From contig CANJLK010000013.1 of NCBI GenBank assembly GCA_947475465.1, forward strand, positions 1-64,000: a stretch of 64,000 nucleotides of DNA, given 5' to 3'. Positions 45,058 through 53,398 of the stretch are shown here, in pieces. The position numbers and the translations under genes were made by a program. The stretch's first letter is position 1; each line of letters opens with the position of its first letter. A model generated the notes under the pieces. The model saw only the letters and a list, made by a program, of their open reading frames with translations, did no database searches and was not told where the DNA came from. The stretch comes from Caulobacteraceae bacterium (GTDB taxonomy: Bacteria; Pseudomonadota; Alphaproteobacteria; Caulobacterales; Caulobacteraceae).

Positions 45058-45840
45058 ATGACCGTCACGTTGATGGGCCTGGCGCTCGCCGTCGTCGGCG
45101 GAGGGCTTATTGGCCTTCTGCTTTCGGTATTTGGCGGCGGCGGCTCGGTGCTGGCGACCCCGCTGCTCCTCTACGTGGTCGGGGTCCGCGATCCGCACGT
45201 GGCGATCGGCACGGCGGCCGCGGCTGTAGCTGTAAACGCGGCGGTCGGTCTGGCGCGCCAGGGAAAGGCGGGCCGCGTGAAATGGCCCTGCGCCCTGGTG
45301 TTCGCCGCCGCCGGCCTCGCGGGTTCGCTGACCGGAGCCCATTTCGCCAAGCGGATGGACGGCCAGCATCTGCTCATCTGGTTTGCCGTCGCCATGGGGA
45401 TGGTCGGCCTGTCGATGCTGCGGCCGCAGACCGGTGAGGGTGACCCGGATGTCCACCTGACCCCTCCGCTGGTTCTGAAACTGGCGCCGTTGGGCCTTAT
45501 CGTCGGGCTGGCGGCCGGGTTCTTTGGAATCGGCGGCGGATTTCTGATCGTTCCTGGCCTAATGGCGGCGACGGGGATGACGCTGGCCAACGCCGCGGCC
45601 TCTTCGCTTGTGTCGGTGGTGCTGTTCGGCGGCGCGACCAGTCTCAGCTATGCCGCTTCGGGACTCATCGATCCGGTCGTGTTCCTGGCCCTGGTCGCGG
45701 GCGGCGCGGTCGGAGCCATCGCGGGAGGCCCGCTGGCGAAGGTCCTGGCTGGTCGGGCGGCTCTGGCAAGGCGCCTGTTCGCGATCATGGTCCTGGCGAC
45801 TGCCGGCTATGTGGCGGCCCGCGCCAGCGGTTTCCTGTGA
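45058..45840 (+). CDS. TauE/SafE-family sulfite/anion exporter
   Basis: A 260-residue membrane protein with about seven or eight helices. The start GGGLIGLLLSVFGGGGSVLATPLLLYVVG and the mid-protein copy GLAAGFFGIGGGFLIVPGLMAATGM show the duplicated glycine-rich motif of the TauE/SafE (COG0730) family. In this operon it most likely exports sulfite or thiosulfate made by persulfide oxidation. It is the last gene of the BigR unit, followed by hslO after 55 bases. Confidence 0.88.
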   Translation: MTVTLMGLALAVVGGGLIGLLLSVFGGGGSVLATPLLLYVVGVRDPHVAIGTAAAAVAVNAAVGLARQGKAGRVKWPCALVFAAAGLAGSLTGAHFAKRMDGQHLLIWFAVAMGMVGLSMLRPQTGEGDPDVHLTPPLVLKLAPLGLIVGLAAGFFGIGGGFLIVPGLMAATGMTLANAAASSLVSVVLFGGATSLSYAASGLIDPVVFLALVAGGAVGAIAGGPLAKVLAGRAALARRLFAIMVLATAGYVAARASGFL

Positions 45841-45895
45841 GGCCTTGGCCGGCCTCGCTCGCAATGGGGTGAGGTTGCGCCTATATGCGCCGCCC

Positions 45896-46804
45896 ATGAC
45901 GTCCAACACTTCCAAAGCCCTTCCCGACGATCAGGTCGCCGCCTTTCAGATCGAGGGCGAACCTGTGCGCGGCCGACTGGCGCGCCTGGGGCCGGCGATC
46001 GACGCCATTCTTCAGGCCCACGACTATCCGGAACCGGTCGCCAACCTACTGGGCGAGGCCTGCGCCCTGGCCGCCCTGGTGGGATCGAACCTCAAGTTCG
46101 ATGGCCGGCTGATCGTCGAGGCCCGTGGCGCGGGCCCGGTGCGGTTCGTGGTCGCCGACTACGACACCTCCGGCGGTCTGCGCGGCTACTGCGGCTTCGA
46201 CGAGGCTGAGGTGGCCAAGGCCAGCCAGGGGTTTGCGCGGCCAGGGGCCCGCACCCTGCTGGAGGCCGGCCATTTCATGATGACCGTGGATCAGGGCCCG
46301 GACATGGACCGCTACCAGGGGGTCACGGCCATCGAGGGCGAGACCCTGGCCCTGTGCGCCGAGCAGTATTTCGCCCAGTCCGAACAGACCCCTACCCGCG
46401 TCAGGCTGGCGGTGGGCTTGGCCGATGGAACCTGGCGGGCGGGCGGGATGCTGATCCAGAACATCGCCGAGGACGACAACCGCGGATCCACCGCCGAGGC
46501 CTGGCAGCGCACCCAGGCCTTCTTCGAGACGGTCGGCGAGGACGAGCTGATCGATGCGGCCCTGTCTTCCGAACAGTTGCTGTTCCGGCTGTTCCATGAA
46601 GATGGCGTGCGCCTCTTTGGCTCGCAGCCGCTCAGGGCCTTCTGCCGATGCAGCCAGGACCGCATCGAGAACGTCCTGAAATCATTCCCTGCCGAGGAAC
46701 GCACCGACATGGTCGAGCCCGACGGCAAGATCCACGTGACTTGCGAGTACTGCGCCAAGACCTATGCGGTGGCCCCCGAGGGGCTGGTCGCGGCAAGGGC
46801 GTAG
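45896..46804 (+). CDS. hslO: Redox-activated chaperone Hsp33
   Basis: A 302-residue holdase switched on by oxidation. The N-terminal substrate-binding domain runs to about 185, with GRLIVEARGAGPVRFVVADYD; a linker follows; the C-terminal zinc centre has the pairs FCRCS and CEYCA (CxC and CxxC), which release zinc and form disulfides under peroxide plus heat. Its usual alphaproteobacterial neighbour is argF; here the sulfide island intervenes. Confidence 0.96.
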   Translation: MTSNTSKALPDDQVAAFQIEGEPVRGRLARLGPAIDAILQAHDYPEPVANLLGEACALAALVGSNLKFDGRLIVEARGAGPVRFVVADYDTSGGLRGYCGFDEAEVAKASQGFARPGARTLLEAGHFMMTVDQGPDMDRYQGVTAIEGETLALCAEQYFAQSEQTPTRVRLAVGLADGTWRAGGMLIQNIAEDDNRGSTAEAWQRTQAFFETVGEDELIDAALSSEQLLFRLFHEDGVRLFGSQPLRAFCRCSQDRIENVLKSFPAEERTDMVEPDGKIHVTCEYCAKTYAVAPEGLVAARA

Positions 46805-46857
46805 CGCGCCGGTCCGCCACCGCCTATCGTTGGCCGATAAGTCGGATCGGGGTCGTG

Positions 46858-47841
46858 ATGCTGGGTCGCCGCGCTGTGCTGGGTTGGATCGGAGCGGCGT
46901 CCGCCACGCCTGACTTGGCGCTCGCGCGGCCCTTGCCACAGCCAGACCCGGCGCTGTGGGACCCGCAAGGGTTCGCCATGGCCGAGGGGCGCGCTGCCGG
47001 GCCGAACGGATCCGTCTACTATCGCCGCTATGGCGAGGCGGGTCGGGTCCCGGTGATCGCCCTTCATGGCGGGCCGGCAGCGGGCCACCGCTATCTGCGC
47101 CCTTATGCGGCGCTGGCCCACGACCGGCAGGTCGTCTTCTACGATCAGAGCGGCTGCGGGCTCTCCGACGCGCCGAAGGACCTTTCACTCTACACGCTCG
47201 ACCGGTACGTGGCCGAGCTTGAAGCCGTGCGCGCGGCGCTTGGCTTCGAAAAGGTCGTGCTGCTCGGCCACAGTTGGGGCGGCATGCTGGCGCCTGCCTA
47301 TGCGGCGGCCTATCCGAACCACGTCCAGGCGCTGGTCCTGGCCGGCACTGGGGTGCGGTGGCGCGATTTCCAGGAAGCCGCCCAGATCTGGCTGCGCCAG
47401 CTGGGCCCCGGGGCGGTGGCAACCGTCGCCCGCGCCGAGCACGGCGGCTCGACCGATGATCCGGCCTACGGCGCCTTGATGGAACGGTACTACAGCCTGC
47501 ACCTGTGTCGGCTGAACCCGCCGCCCGCGTGGTTCAACGCCGAAGGCGAGACCCTGGGCCGGAACCCGGTCTACGCCTACCTGAACGGCCCCAGCGAATT
47601 CCAGTTCACCGGGGCCTTCGCCGGCCTCGACAACACCCAGGCTCTGAAGGGTGTCCGGGCGCCGACACTGATCACCTGCGGCGAGTTCGATGAGGGTCCC
47701 CCGCTCGTCGCGCGCCGGATCGCGGCCCTGGTGCTCGGCGCCCAGGTGAAGGTGTTCGACGGGCTTTCCCACATGAGTCACATCGAGGACCCGCGGCGGG
47801 TCACCGACGCGACCGCCGCCTTCCTGTCGCGGACAGCCTAG
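46858..47841 (+). CDS. Prolyl-iminopeptidase-like alpha/beta hydrolase with Tat-like signal
   Basis: A 327-residue S33-family serine hydrolase. HGGP (about 70-73) is the oxyanion motif of proline iminopeptidases; DQSGCGLSDAP, the nucleophile GHSWGG (Ser about 139), Asp in CGEFDEG and His in GLSHMSHIE complete the site. The N-terminus MLGRRAVLGWIGAAS with twin arginines suggests export by Tat. The start at 46858 is ATG. Its stop overlaps the convergent metZ stop by four bases. Substrate not certain. Confidence 0.85.
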   Translation: MLGRRAVLGWIGAASATPDLALARPLPQPDPALWDPQGFAMAEGRAAGPNGSVYYRRYGEAGRVPVIALHGGPAAGHRYLRPYAALAHDRQVVFYDQSGCGLSDAPKDLSLYTLDRYVAELEAVRAALGFEKVVLLGHSWGGMLAPAYAAAYPNHVQALVLAGTGVRWRDFQEAAQIWLRQLGPGAVATVARAEHGGSTDDPAYGALMERYYSLHLCRLNPPPAWFNAEGETLGRNPVYAYLNGPSEFQFTGAFAGLDNTQALKGVRAPTLITCGEFDEGPPLVARRIAALVLGAQVKVFDGLSHMSHIEDPRRVTDATAAFLSRTA

Positions 47842-49022
47842 GCCGCGTCGAGCGCGCGGGAGACATCGCGGCTCAGGTCGCCTGCGCCTTCCAGGCCCAC
47901 GCTCATCCGCACCCAGCCCTCGGTGAGGCCGATCTCCAGGCGCTCGGCTTCCGGCATCGAACGGTGGGTGGTGGTGCAGGGGTGGGTGGCCATGGACTTG
48001 GCGTCGCCGAGGTTGTTGGAGATGTCGACGATCTGCAGGGCGTCGAGGAAACGCCAGGCGGCTGCCCGGCTCCCCAGGTCGAAGGCGATCACGTTGCCGC
48101 CGCCGGTCATCTGGTTGGCGATCAGGGCGGCCTGGGGGTGGTCCGGGCGGCCGCAGTAGACGGTCTGCTGCGTCTTCGAATGCGCGGCGATGACATCGGC
48201 CACCTTGGCGGCATTGTCGGTCTGGCGGCGGACCCGCAGTTCAAGGGTCTCCAGGCCCTTCAGCAGAACCCAGCTGTTGAACGGCGACAACGCGGGGCCA
48301 GTGTGGCGCAGGATGTCCTTGTACGTCTCAGTCATCAGCGGCTCGGCCCCCAGGATCGCGCCGCCCAAAACCCGGCCCTGGCCGTCGATGTGCTTGGTGG
48401 CGGAATAGACGACGATGTCGGCGCCCAGCGCGAGGGGCTTCTGGAAGATCGGCGTGGCGAAGACGTTGTCGACCACCAGCTTCGCGCCGGCCGCGTGGGC
48501 GATCTCTGCAACCGCGCCGATGGCGGTGACCTCCAGCAGCGGATTGGCCGGGCTCTCGATCAGGAAGGCCTTGGTGTTGGGCCGCACGGCGTTTTTCCAG
48601 GCGGACAGGTCTGTGGCGTCCACATAGGTGGTCTCTACCGCGAAACGCGGCAGCAGTTCCGAGACGATCCAGCGGCACGAGCCGAACAGGGCCCGCCCGG
48701 CCACCAGGTGGTCTCCCGCCCGCAGCAGTCCTGTGAGCGCCACATGGACCGCGGCCATGCCGGAGGCCGTGGCGCGGCAGCTCTCGGCGCCTTCCAGGAG
48801 CGCCAGGCGGTCTTCGAACATCTGCGTCGTGGGGTTGCCGAAGCGCTGGTAGATGAACCCGGGCTCCTCGCCACTGAAGCGCTTGTCGGCGGCCTCGGCG
48901 CTGTCGTAGGCGAAGCTCTGGGTGAGATAGAGCGCCTCGGAGATTTCCCCATAGGGCGAGCGGGCCATGCCGCCGCGCACAGCCCTGGTCTCGATTTCCC
49001 AGTCGCGCGGATCTTCAGCCAT
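47838..49022 (-). CDS. metZ: O-succinylhomoserine sulfhydrylase
   Basis: A 394-residue PLP enzyme of the Cys/Met-metabolism family, forming homocysteine directly from O-succinylhomoserine and sulfide. FIYQRFGNPTTQMFEDRLALLEGAE, SGMAAVHVAL and the PLP lysine near 210 in VYSATKHIDGQGRVLGG are seen; the MetZ form is favoured by the DVTKHIDGQGR-type block and length. It sits divergent from dcd, a pairing common in alphaproteobacteria. Its use of sulfide may link to the sulfide genes nearby, but that is speculation. Confidence 0.92.
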   Translation of the reverse strand: MAEDPRDWEIETRAVRGGMARSPYGEISEALYLTQSFAYDSAEAADKRFSGEEPGFIYQRFGNPTTQMFEDRLALLEGAESCRATASGMAAVHVALTGLLRAGDHLVAGRALFGSCRWIVSELLPRFAVETTYVDATDLSAWKNAVRPNTKAFLIESPANPLLEVTAIGAVAEIAHAAGAKLVVDNVFATPIFQKPLALGADIVVYSATKHIDGQGRVLGGAILGAEPLMTETYKDILRHTGPALSPFNSWVLLKGLETLELRVRRQTDNAAKVADVIAAHSKTQQTVYCGRPDHPQAALIANQMTGGGNVIAFDLGSRAAAWRFLDALQIVDISNNLGDAKSMATHPCTTTHRSMPEAERLEIGLTEGWVRMSVGLEGAGDLSRDVSRALDAA

Positions 49023-49156
49023 GGCAGGCTCCTCTTGGGCTTGCGAAAACGTGGCCGCATGAACGGCAGCCCGTGCCGGGCGTCAAGCGAGGCTTTCCTG
49101 AAAGCCGCCCCAGATGGCTTGCAAGCGTGGCCATCTCCGCTAAGGCTTCCCCGCCC

Positions 49157-50176
49157 ATGAGCGAGACTCAACGCCCGGGCATCCTGCCCTGCCAAGCCAT
49201 TGACGCCTTGATCGCCACGGGCGCGATCAAGGCCGAAGCCCCGTTTGAATTCGACCAGGTGCAGCCGGCCAGCCTGGACCTTAGGCTGGGCGCGCGGGCC
49301 TGGCGGGTGCGGGCGTCCTTCCTGCCCGGTCGCCACACCGTGAGAGAACGGATCGCCGACGTCGCCATGCACGAGGTGGACCTTACGCAGGGCTTCGTCC
49401 TGGAGCGGGGCTGCGTCTACATCGCCGAACTGCAAGAGCGACTGAGCCTCCCGCCCGGGGTTTCGGCGCGGGCCAATCCCAAGAGTTCGACGGGCCGGGT
49501 GGACGTCTTCGTGCGACTGCTCTCCGATCGCGGCAACGCCTTCGACGACGTGGACCCGGGCTACGACGGGCCGATCTACATGGAGATCGCGCCGCAGACC
49601 TTCTCGGTCCTGGTGCGGACCGGAACGCGGCTCAACCAACTGCGGCTGAAGGCCGGCGCGCCGCCCAGGCTCAGGACCGAGAGCGTCGGCGTCGACCTGA
49701 CCGGCGAGATCGCGGGCTTCCGCGGCCGCCGCCACGCCGGGGTCGTCGACCTGGACAACGTGGACGGCCACGATCCGCGCGACTTCTGGGAGCCGCTGCG
49801 GCCAAAGGACGGCCAGCTTCTGCTCGACCCCGGCGAATTCTACATCCTGGCCTCCAAGGGCGCGGTGGAGATTCCGGTCATGGAGGCGGCCGAAATGACC
49901 CCGATCGACCCGTCCGTAGGGGAATTCCGCGTCCACTATGCGGGCTTCTTCGACCCCGGCTTCGGCACGGACGAAGCCCACGGCAAGGGCTCGCGGGGCG
50001 TGCTGGAGGTGCGCAGCCACGAGACACCGTTCATCCTGGAGGACGGCCAGACCGTCGCGCGGCTGGTCTATGAGCCCCTGACCGAAAGGCCCGACCGGCT
50101 CTACGGCGACCTCGGCTCACACTACCAGCGGCAGGGCCTGAAGCTTTCCAAGCACTTCAAGCCCTGGGGCGGGTAG
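49157..50176 (+). CDS. dcd: dCTP deaminase, long alphaproteobacterial form
   Basis: A 339-residue protein of the 2'-deoxycytidine-5'-triphosphate deaminase family, larger than the 190-residue E. coli Dcd because two dUTPase-like folds are joined. The first has QPASLDLRLG and SARANPKSSTGRVDVF (serine/arginine active-site loop); the second has GEFRVHYAGFFDPGFG and VLEVRSHETPFILEDGQTVARLVYE. It makes dUTP from dCTP for thymidylate synthesis. The start MSETQRPGILP fits the family. Confidence 0.9.
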   Translation: MSETQRPGILPCQAIDALIATGAIKAEAPFEFDQVQPASLDLRLGARAWRVRASFLPGRHTVRERIADVAMHEVDLTQGFVLERGCVYIAELQERLSLPPGVSARANPKSSTGRVDVFVRLLSDRGNAFDDVDPGYDGPIYMEIAPQTFSVLVRTGTRLNQLRLKAGAPPRLRTESVGVDLTGEIAGFRGRRHAGVVDLDNVDGHDPRDFWEPLRPKDGQLLLDPGEFYILASKGAVEIPVMEAAEMTPIDPSVGEFRVHYAGFFDPGFGTDEAHGKGSRGVLEVRSHETPFILEDGQTVARLVYEPLTERPDRLYGDLGSHYQRQGLKLSKHFKPWGG

Positions 50177-50180
50177 TCGC

Positions 50181-51170
50181 TCAGCCGGCCAGGCCCTGTG
50201 GCGCGTGCGGCTGGTAGGGCGCTTCAAGAGCCGCGACATCCTCCGCGCTGAGCCTGATGTCCAGGGCGGCGACGGCGTCTTGCAGGTGCGCCGGCTTGCC
50301 GACCCCCACGATGGGCGCCGTGACGCCGGGCTTCTGTAACAGCCAGGCCAGCGCCACCTGGCTTCGCACCTTGCCCAGCCGCTCGGCCACGCCGCCCACA
50401 GCGTCGATGACCGCCTTGTCGGCGTCGCGGGTCCGCGCATAGAGCGTTCCGCCAAAGATGTCGGTCTTCTCGCGGAAGGTCGCCGGCTCCTCGGCCCAGG
50501 GCCGCGCCAGCCGGCCGCGCGCCAGTGGGCTCCAGGGGATGACGCCTATGCCCTGGTCGCGGCAGAGCGGCAGCATCTCGCGCTCCTCTTCCCGATAGAT
50601 CAGGTTGAGGTGGTTCTGCATGGAGACGAACCGGCTCCAGCCGCGCTCGCCGGCCAGGTGGAGGGCCTTGCTGAACTGCCAGGCGAACATCGACGATGCG
50701 CCGAGGTAGAGGACCTTGCCCGAGCGGACGAGGTCGTTCATCGCCTCGAGCGTCTCCTCGATTGGCGTCTGCGGGTCCCAGCGGTGGATCTGGTAGAGGT
50801 CGATGTAGTCGACGCCGAGACGGCGCAGGCTGTTTTCTACCTCGGTCACGATCGCCTTGCGCGACAGGCCGCGGCCGTTGGCGTCGGGGCGCATCGGCCC
50901 GTTGACCTTGGTGGCGATCACCACTTCCTCGCGCCTGGCGAAATCCTTCAGGGCGCGCCCGACGATCTCCTCACTGGTGCCGGCGCTGTAGACGTTGGCG
51001 GTGTCGAAGAAGTTGATCCCGGCTTCGACGGCGTCCTTGATCAGCGGGCGCGAGTCCGCTTCGGGGAGGGACCATTCATGCGTGCCTGCCTTGGGCTCGC
51101 CGTAGGTCATGCAGCCCAGGCAGATGCGCGAGACCTTGAGGCCCGTGGCGCCTAGGTTGGCGTATTGCAT
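50181..51170 (-). CDS. Aldo/keto reductase
   Basis: A 329-residue TIM-barrel NADPH oxidoreductase. LGLKVSRICLGCMTYG-type start, FFDTANVYSAGTSEEIVG (Asp and Tyr of the tetrad), VIATKVNG (Lys) and YQIHRWD (His) are all present, with IGVIPWSPLARGRLA near the cofactor end. Members reduce aldehydes and ketones broadly. It is the last gene of a minus-strand set with an exported hydrolase, a dehydrogenase and an MFS transporter, all within 70-base gaps. Confidence 0.92.
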   Translation of the reverse strand: MQYANLGATGLKVSRICLGCMTYGEPKAGTHEWSLPEADSRPLIKDAVEAGINFFDTANVYSAGTSEEIVGRALKDFARREEVVIATKVNGPMRPDANGRGLSRKAIVTEVENSLRRLGVDYIDLYQIHRWDPQTPIEETLEAMNDLVRSGKVLYLGASSMFAWQFSKALHLAGERGWSRFVSMQNHLNLIYREEEREMLPLCRDQGIGVIPWSPLARGRLARPWAEEPATFREKTDIFGGTLYARTRDADKAVIDAVGGVAERLGKVRSQVALAWLLQKPGVTAPIVGVGKPAHLQDAVAALDIRLSAEDVAALEAPYQPHAPQGLAG

Positions 51171-51209
51171 GGTCTTCTCCCTGACGTTGGGTGACTTGTC
51201 GCCCGTAGA

Positions 51210-52346
51210 CTATTTCGCCGCCTCGGCGTCGAGGCCGTACTGGTGCAGGAAGCTCTGCATCTGCTGGGCGACCTGGAAATTGTTGAGGTCGGCAAAGGCG
51301 AAGTGGGTGTTTCCAACCAGGCCGACCTTCGGCAGGAAGACCAGGCGCGCGTTGCCGCCGGCCTTGTTCACCGCATCGACGAACTGCTGCGCCCGTTGCG
51401 AATTCACCCGCCAAAGTTCGATGCCGAAATTGTCGCTGGGGGTCGTGAAGTCGATGTTGTCGCCGTAAAATAGGATGATCGGCATCCGCGTGAGCGCCTT
51501 GAACTGGGCGTCCGGCACCAGGACGGGCGCGGTGACCATGTTCACCCGGTCGACCTTGGAGGGGATCGCCGGCGGCGGCGCACTTTGCGGGAAGACGTAG
51601 GTGCCGTTCTCGTAGCCGACGATGGCCTTGACCAGTTCCGGCGCCTTCATCGCCGTGTACCAGGTGTACTGGCCGCTGTTGGAATGGGTGACGATGACGC
51701 TGGGGCCGATCTCCTTCAGCAGGGCGACCGTATTGTCTGAGTGGAATTCGCGCGAGGCGCGGTCGAAGGAGTCGGGGCCGAAGGCGATGGTGTCCTGTTG
51801 CATGAACTGGCGGATCGCCGCCGGGTCGCGAGGGAAGGCGACATTGGGGAAATAGCCGGCCGGCCCCGGCGGCTCCCAGGGCCCGAGGCGGAAGATGCTC
51901 CAGATATTGGCCTCATGGCCTACCGCCGGGCCGATGGTGACTCCAGTCGCAAGACGCCCGCCGCGGCCCCGGCCCGCCTGGTCGAGGATGTAGACCGGGT
52001 AGCGGTTGCGCGAGAAGATCTGCTGATAGCCGTCCCGGCCGTCCGGGGTGCTCTCGAAGGTCTTCCCCGTCTGGCTGCCGCCGTGCCACATCACCAAGGG
52101 ATAGCGCCGCGCGCGGACGGGAACCTGGTATTCCACGAAGGCCTGGCCGACGTGGGCGGTGTCGCCGTCGTCACCCTTCAGAACCTCGCCGCCAACGAAG
52201 AAGCTGCCCTGCTTGAGCAGGACGATGGGACCGTTACGTGTGAGCCCGCCCGGCGGCTCAGCGCGGGTCGCCGACACGGCTAGAAGGCCCAGCGCCGCAG
52301 CGCCCAGAGCGAGTGCAGCCTGGCGCACGTTCCTGCCAATGGTCAT
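51210..52346 (-). CDS. Exported alpha/beta hydrolase (esterase-like)
   Basis: A 378-residue secreted protein. The signal peptide (about 1-29) ends ATRA before EPPGG. MWHGGSQTGKTFESTPDGRDGYQQIF and the later VTHSNSGQYTW (Ser nucleophile in HSNSG, replacing the usual GxSxG by HSNSG) and NTHFAF (His) define a hydrolase of the PHB-depolymerase-like/esterase group. Start at 52346 follows GGAAGG. Being periplasmic and next to a transporter and reductases, it may split an ester substrate before uptake. Confidence 0.8.
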   Translation of the reverse strand: MTIGRNVRQAALALGAAALGLLAVSATRAEPPGGLTRNGPIVLLKQGSFFVGGEVLKGDDGDTAHVGQAFVEYQVPVRARRYPLVMWHGGSQTGKTFESTPDGRDGYQQIFSRNRYPVYILDQAGRGRGGRLATGVTIGPAVGHEANIWSIFRLGPWEPPGPAGYFPNVAFPRDPAAIRQFMQQDTIAFGPDSFDRASREFHSDNTVALLKEIGPSVIVTHSNSGQYTWYTAMKAPELVKAIVGYENGTYVFPQSAPPPAIPSKVDRVNMVTAPVLVPDAQFKALTRMPIILFYGDNIDFTTPSDNFGIELWRVNSQRAQQFVDAVNKAGGNARLVFLPKVGLVGNTHFAFADLNNFQVAQQMQSFLHQYGLDAEAAK

Positions 52347-52377
52347 CCGGTTTCCTTCCCTGTGGTTCTTGTTGTTG

Positions 52378-53331
52378 TTACAGGCCCGCGAGCGCCACCG
52401 CGTGGGGCAGCTTCTGGCCGTCCACGAAGCGCCTGATGTTGTCGACGATGCCATTCACGGTCGCGCGGCGAGTCTGGTCGCCCGCTCCACCCCGGTGCGG
52501 CGAAAGCACGACATTGGGCACGCCCTGCCATCGGCCGGGCGGTGTCGGCTCCGGGTCGAAGACGTCTAAGGCCGCGCCGCCCAGGCGCCCGTCTCGCAGA
52601 GCCGCGATCAGGGCGTCTTCGTCGATGATCGTGCCACGCGAGATGTTGACGATAGAGCCCCGCTGACCCACCGCCTCGATGACTGCGCGATCGACCAGTC
52701 CGTTGTTGGAGGTGTCCGCGCGGGCCGCGATGAACAGCACGTCGCACCAGTCGGCTAGGTCGGCCAGGCTGGCGCGACGCGGCAGGGGCTCGCCCGCCTT
52801 GCTGTTGGGACCCCACCAGGCGCAGTCGCAGCCGAAGGCCTGGAGCCTGGCCGCGATGCCGCGGCCGATGGCCCCCAGGCCCAGGACGCCCACCTTCAGC
52901 CCGTCCAGCGAGCGGGTCTCCAGGTCGACGTGGCGGCCGCGCCAGCCGCCGGACAGCACATGGTCGTGGTTGCGCACAAGGTCGCGGTTGAGCGCCAGGA
53001 ACATGGCCACCGCGTGGGTCGCCACGTCCGGGGCGTTGAGGCCTGCCGCGGTGGTCAGCACGATGCCGCGTTGGGCCAGGGCGCTAAGGTCCAGGCCCTG
53101 GTAGCCCGAGCCCAGCAGGGCCACCAGGCCCATCCTCTCCAGCGCCAGGACCGGTGCGGGGATGGGACGGTTGCCGGCGGTGATGACGGCCCGAATGGGA
53201 CCCTCGCGGGCTTCGAGGGCGCCGAGGTCCTGGTCGAAGGGCACAGTGCGCAGTCGCAGAAAGGGCGCGAAGGCCGGCTCGAACTCCCTGAAACGGTCAT
53301 CCAGGAGAACCAGGGGCGGGTCGTCGGGCAT
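52378..53331 (-). CDS. D-2-hydroxyacid dehydrogenase
   Basis: A 317-residue NAD(P)-dependent dehydrogenase of the D-isomer-specific 2-hydroxyacid family. The nucleotide loop is VGVLGLGAIGRGIA; the catalytic set is Arg in VNISRGTIID, Glu in FDPEP and His in LSPHRGG. Such enzymes reduce glyoxylate, hydroxypyruvate or other 2-ketoacids. Start at 53331 (MPDDPPLVLLDD). It is 31 bases before the esterase gene and 67 after the transporter gene. Confidence 0.9.
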   Translation of the reverse strand: MPDDPPLVLLDDRFREFEPAFAPFLRLRTVPFDQDLGALEAREGPIRAVITAGNRPIPAPVLALERMGLVALLGSGYQGLDLSALAQRGIVLTTAAGLNAPDVATHAVAMFLALNRDLVRNHDHVLSGGWRGRHVDLETRSLDGLKVGVLGLGAIGRGIAARLQAFGCDCAWWGPNSKAGEPLPRRASLADLADWCDVLFIAARADTSNNGLVDRAVIEAVGQRGSIVNISRGTIIDEDALIAALRDGRLGGAALDVFDPEPTPPGRWQGVPNVVLSPHRGGAGDQTRRATVNGIVDNIRRFVDGQKLPHAVALAGL

Positions 53332-53398
53332 TGGAGCGTGGCCTTGGCGCGGTTGCGGCGGACGGCAAAATCGCACGCTGGGACGGGCGGCGCGAGCC

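Noticed and set aside
49023-49156. SAM-II or SAM/SAH riboswitch upstream of metZ
   Set aside because: A TTGCAAGCCA fragment is present on the minus strand but the rest of the SAM-II consensus (CGTTAAA, AGCTAAA) is not.
48635-50020. Long minus-strand frame opposite dcd that continues into metZ in another phase
   Set aside because: dcd and metZ are both firmly identified in their own frames; the long frame lacks any recognisable motif.
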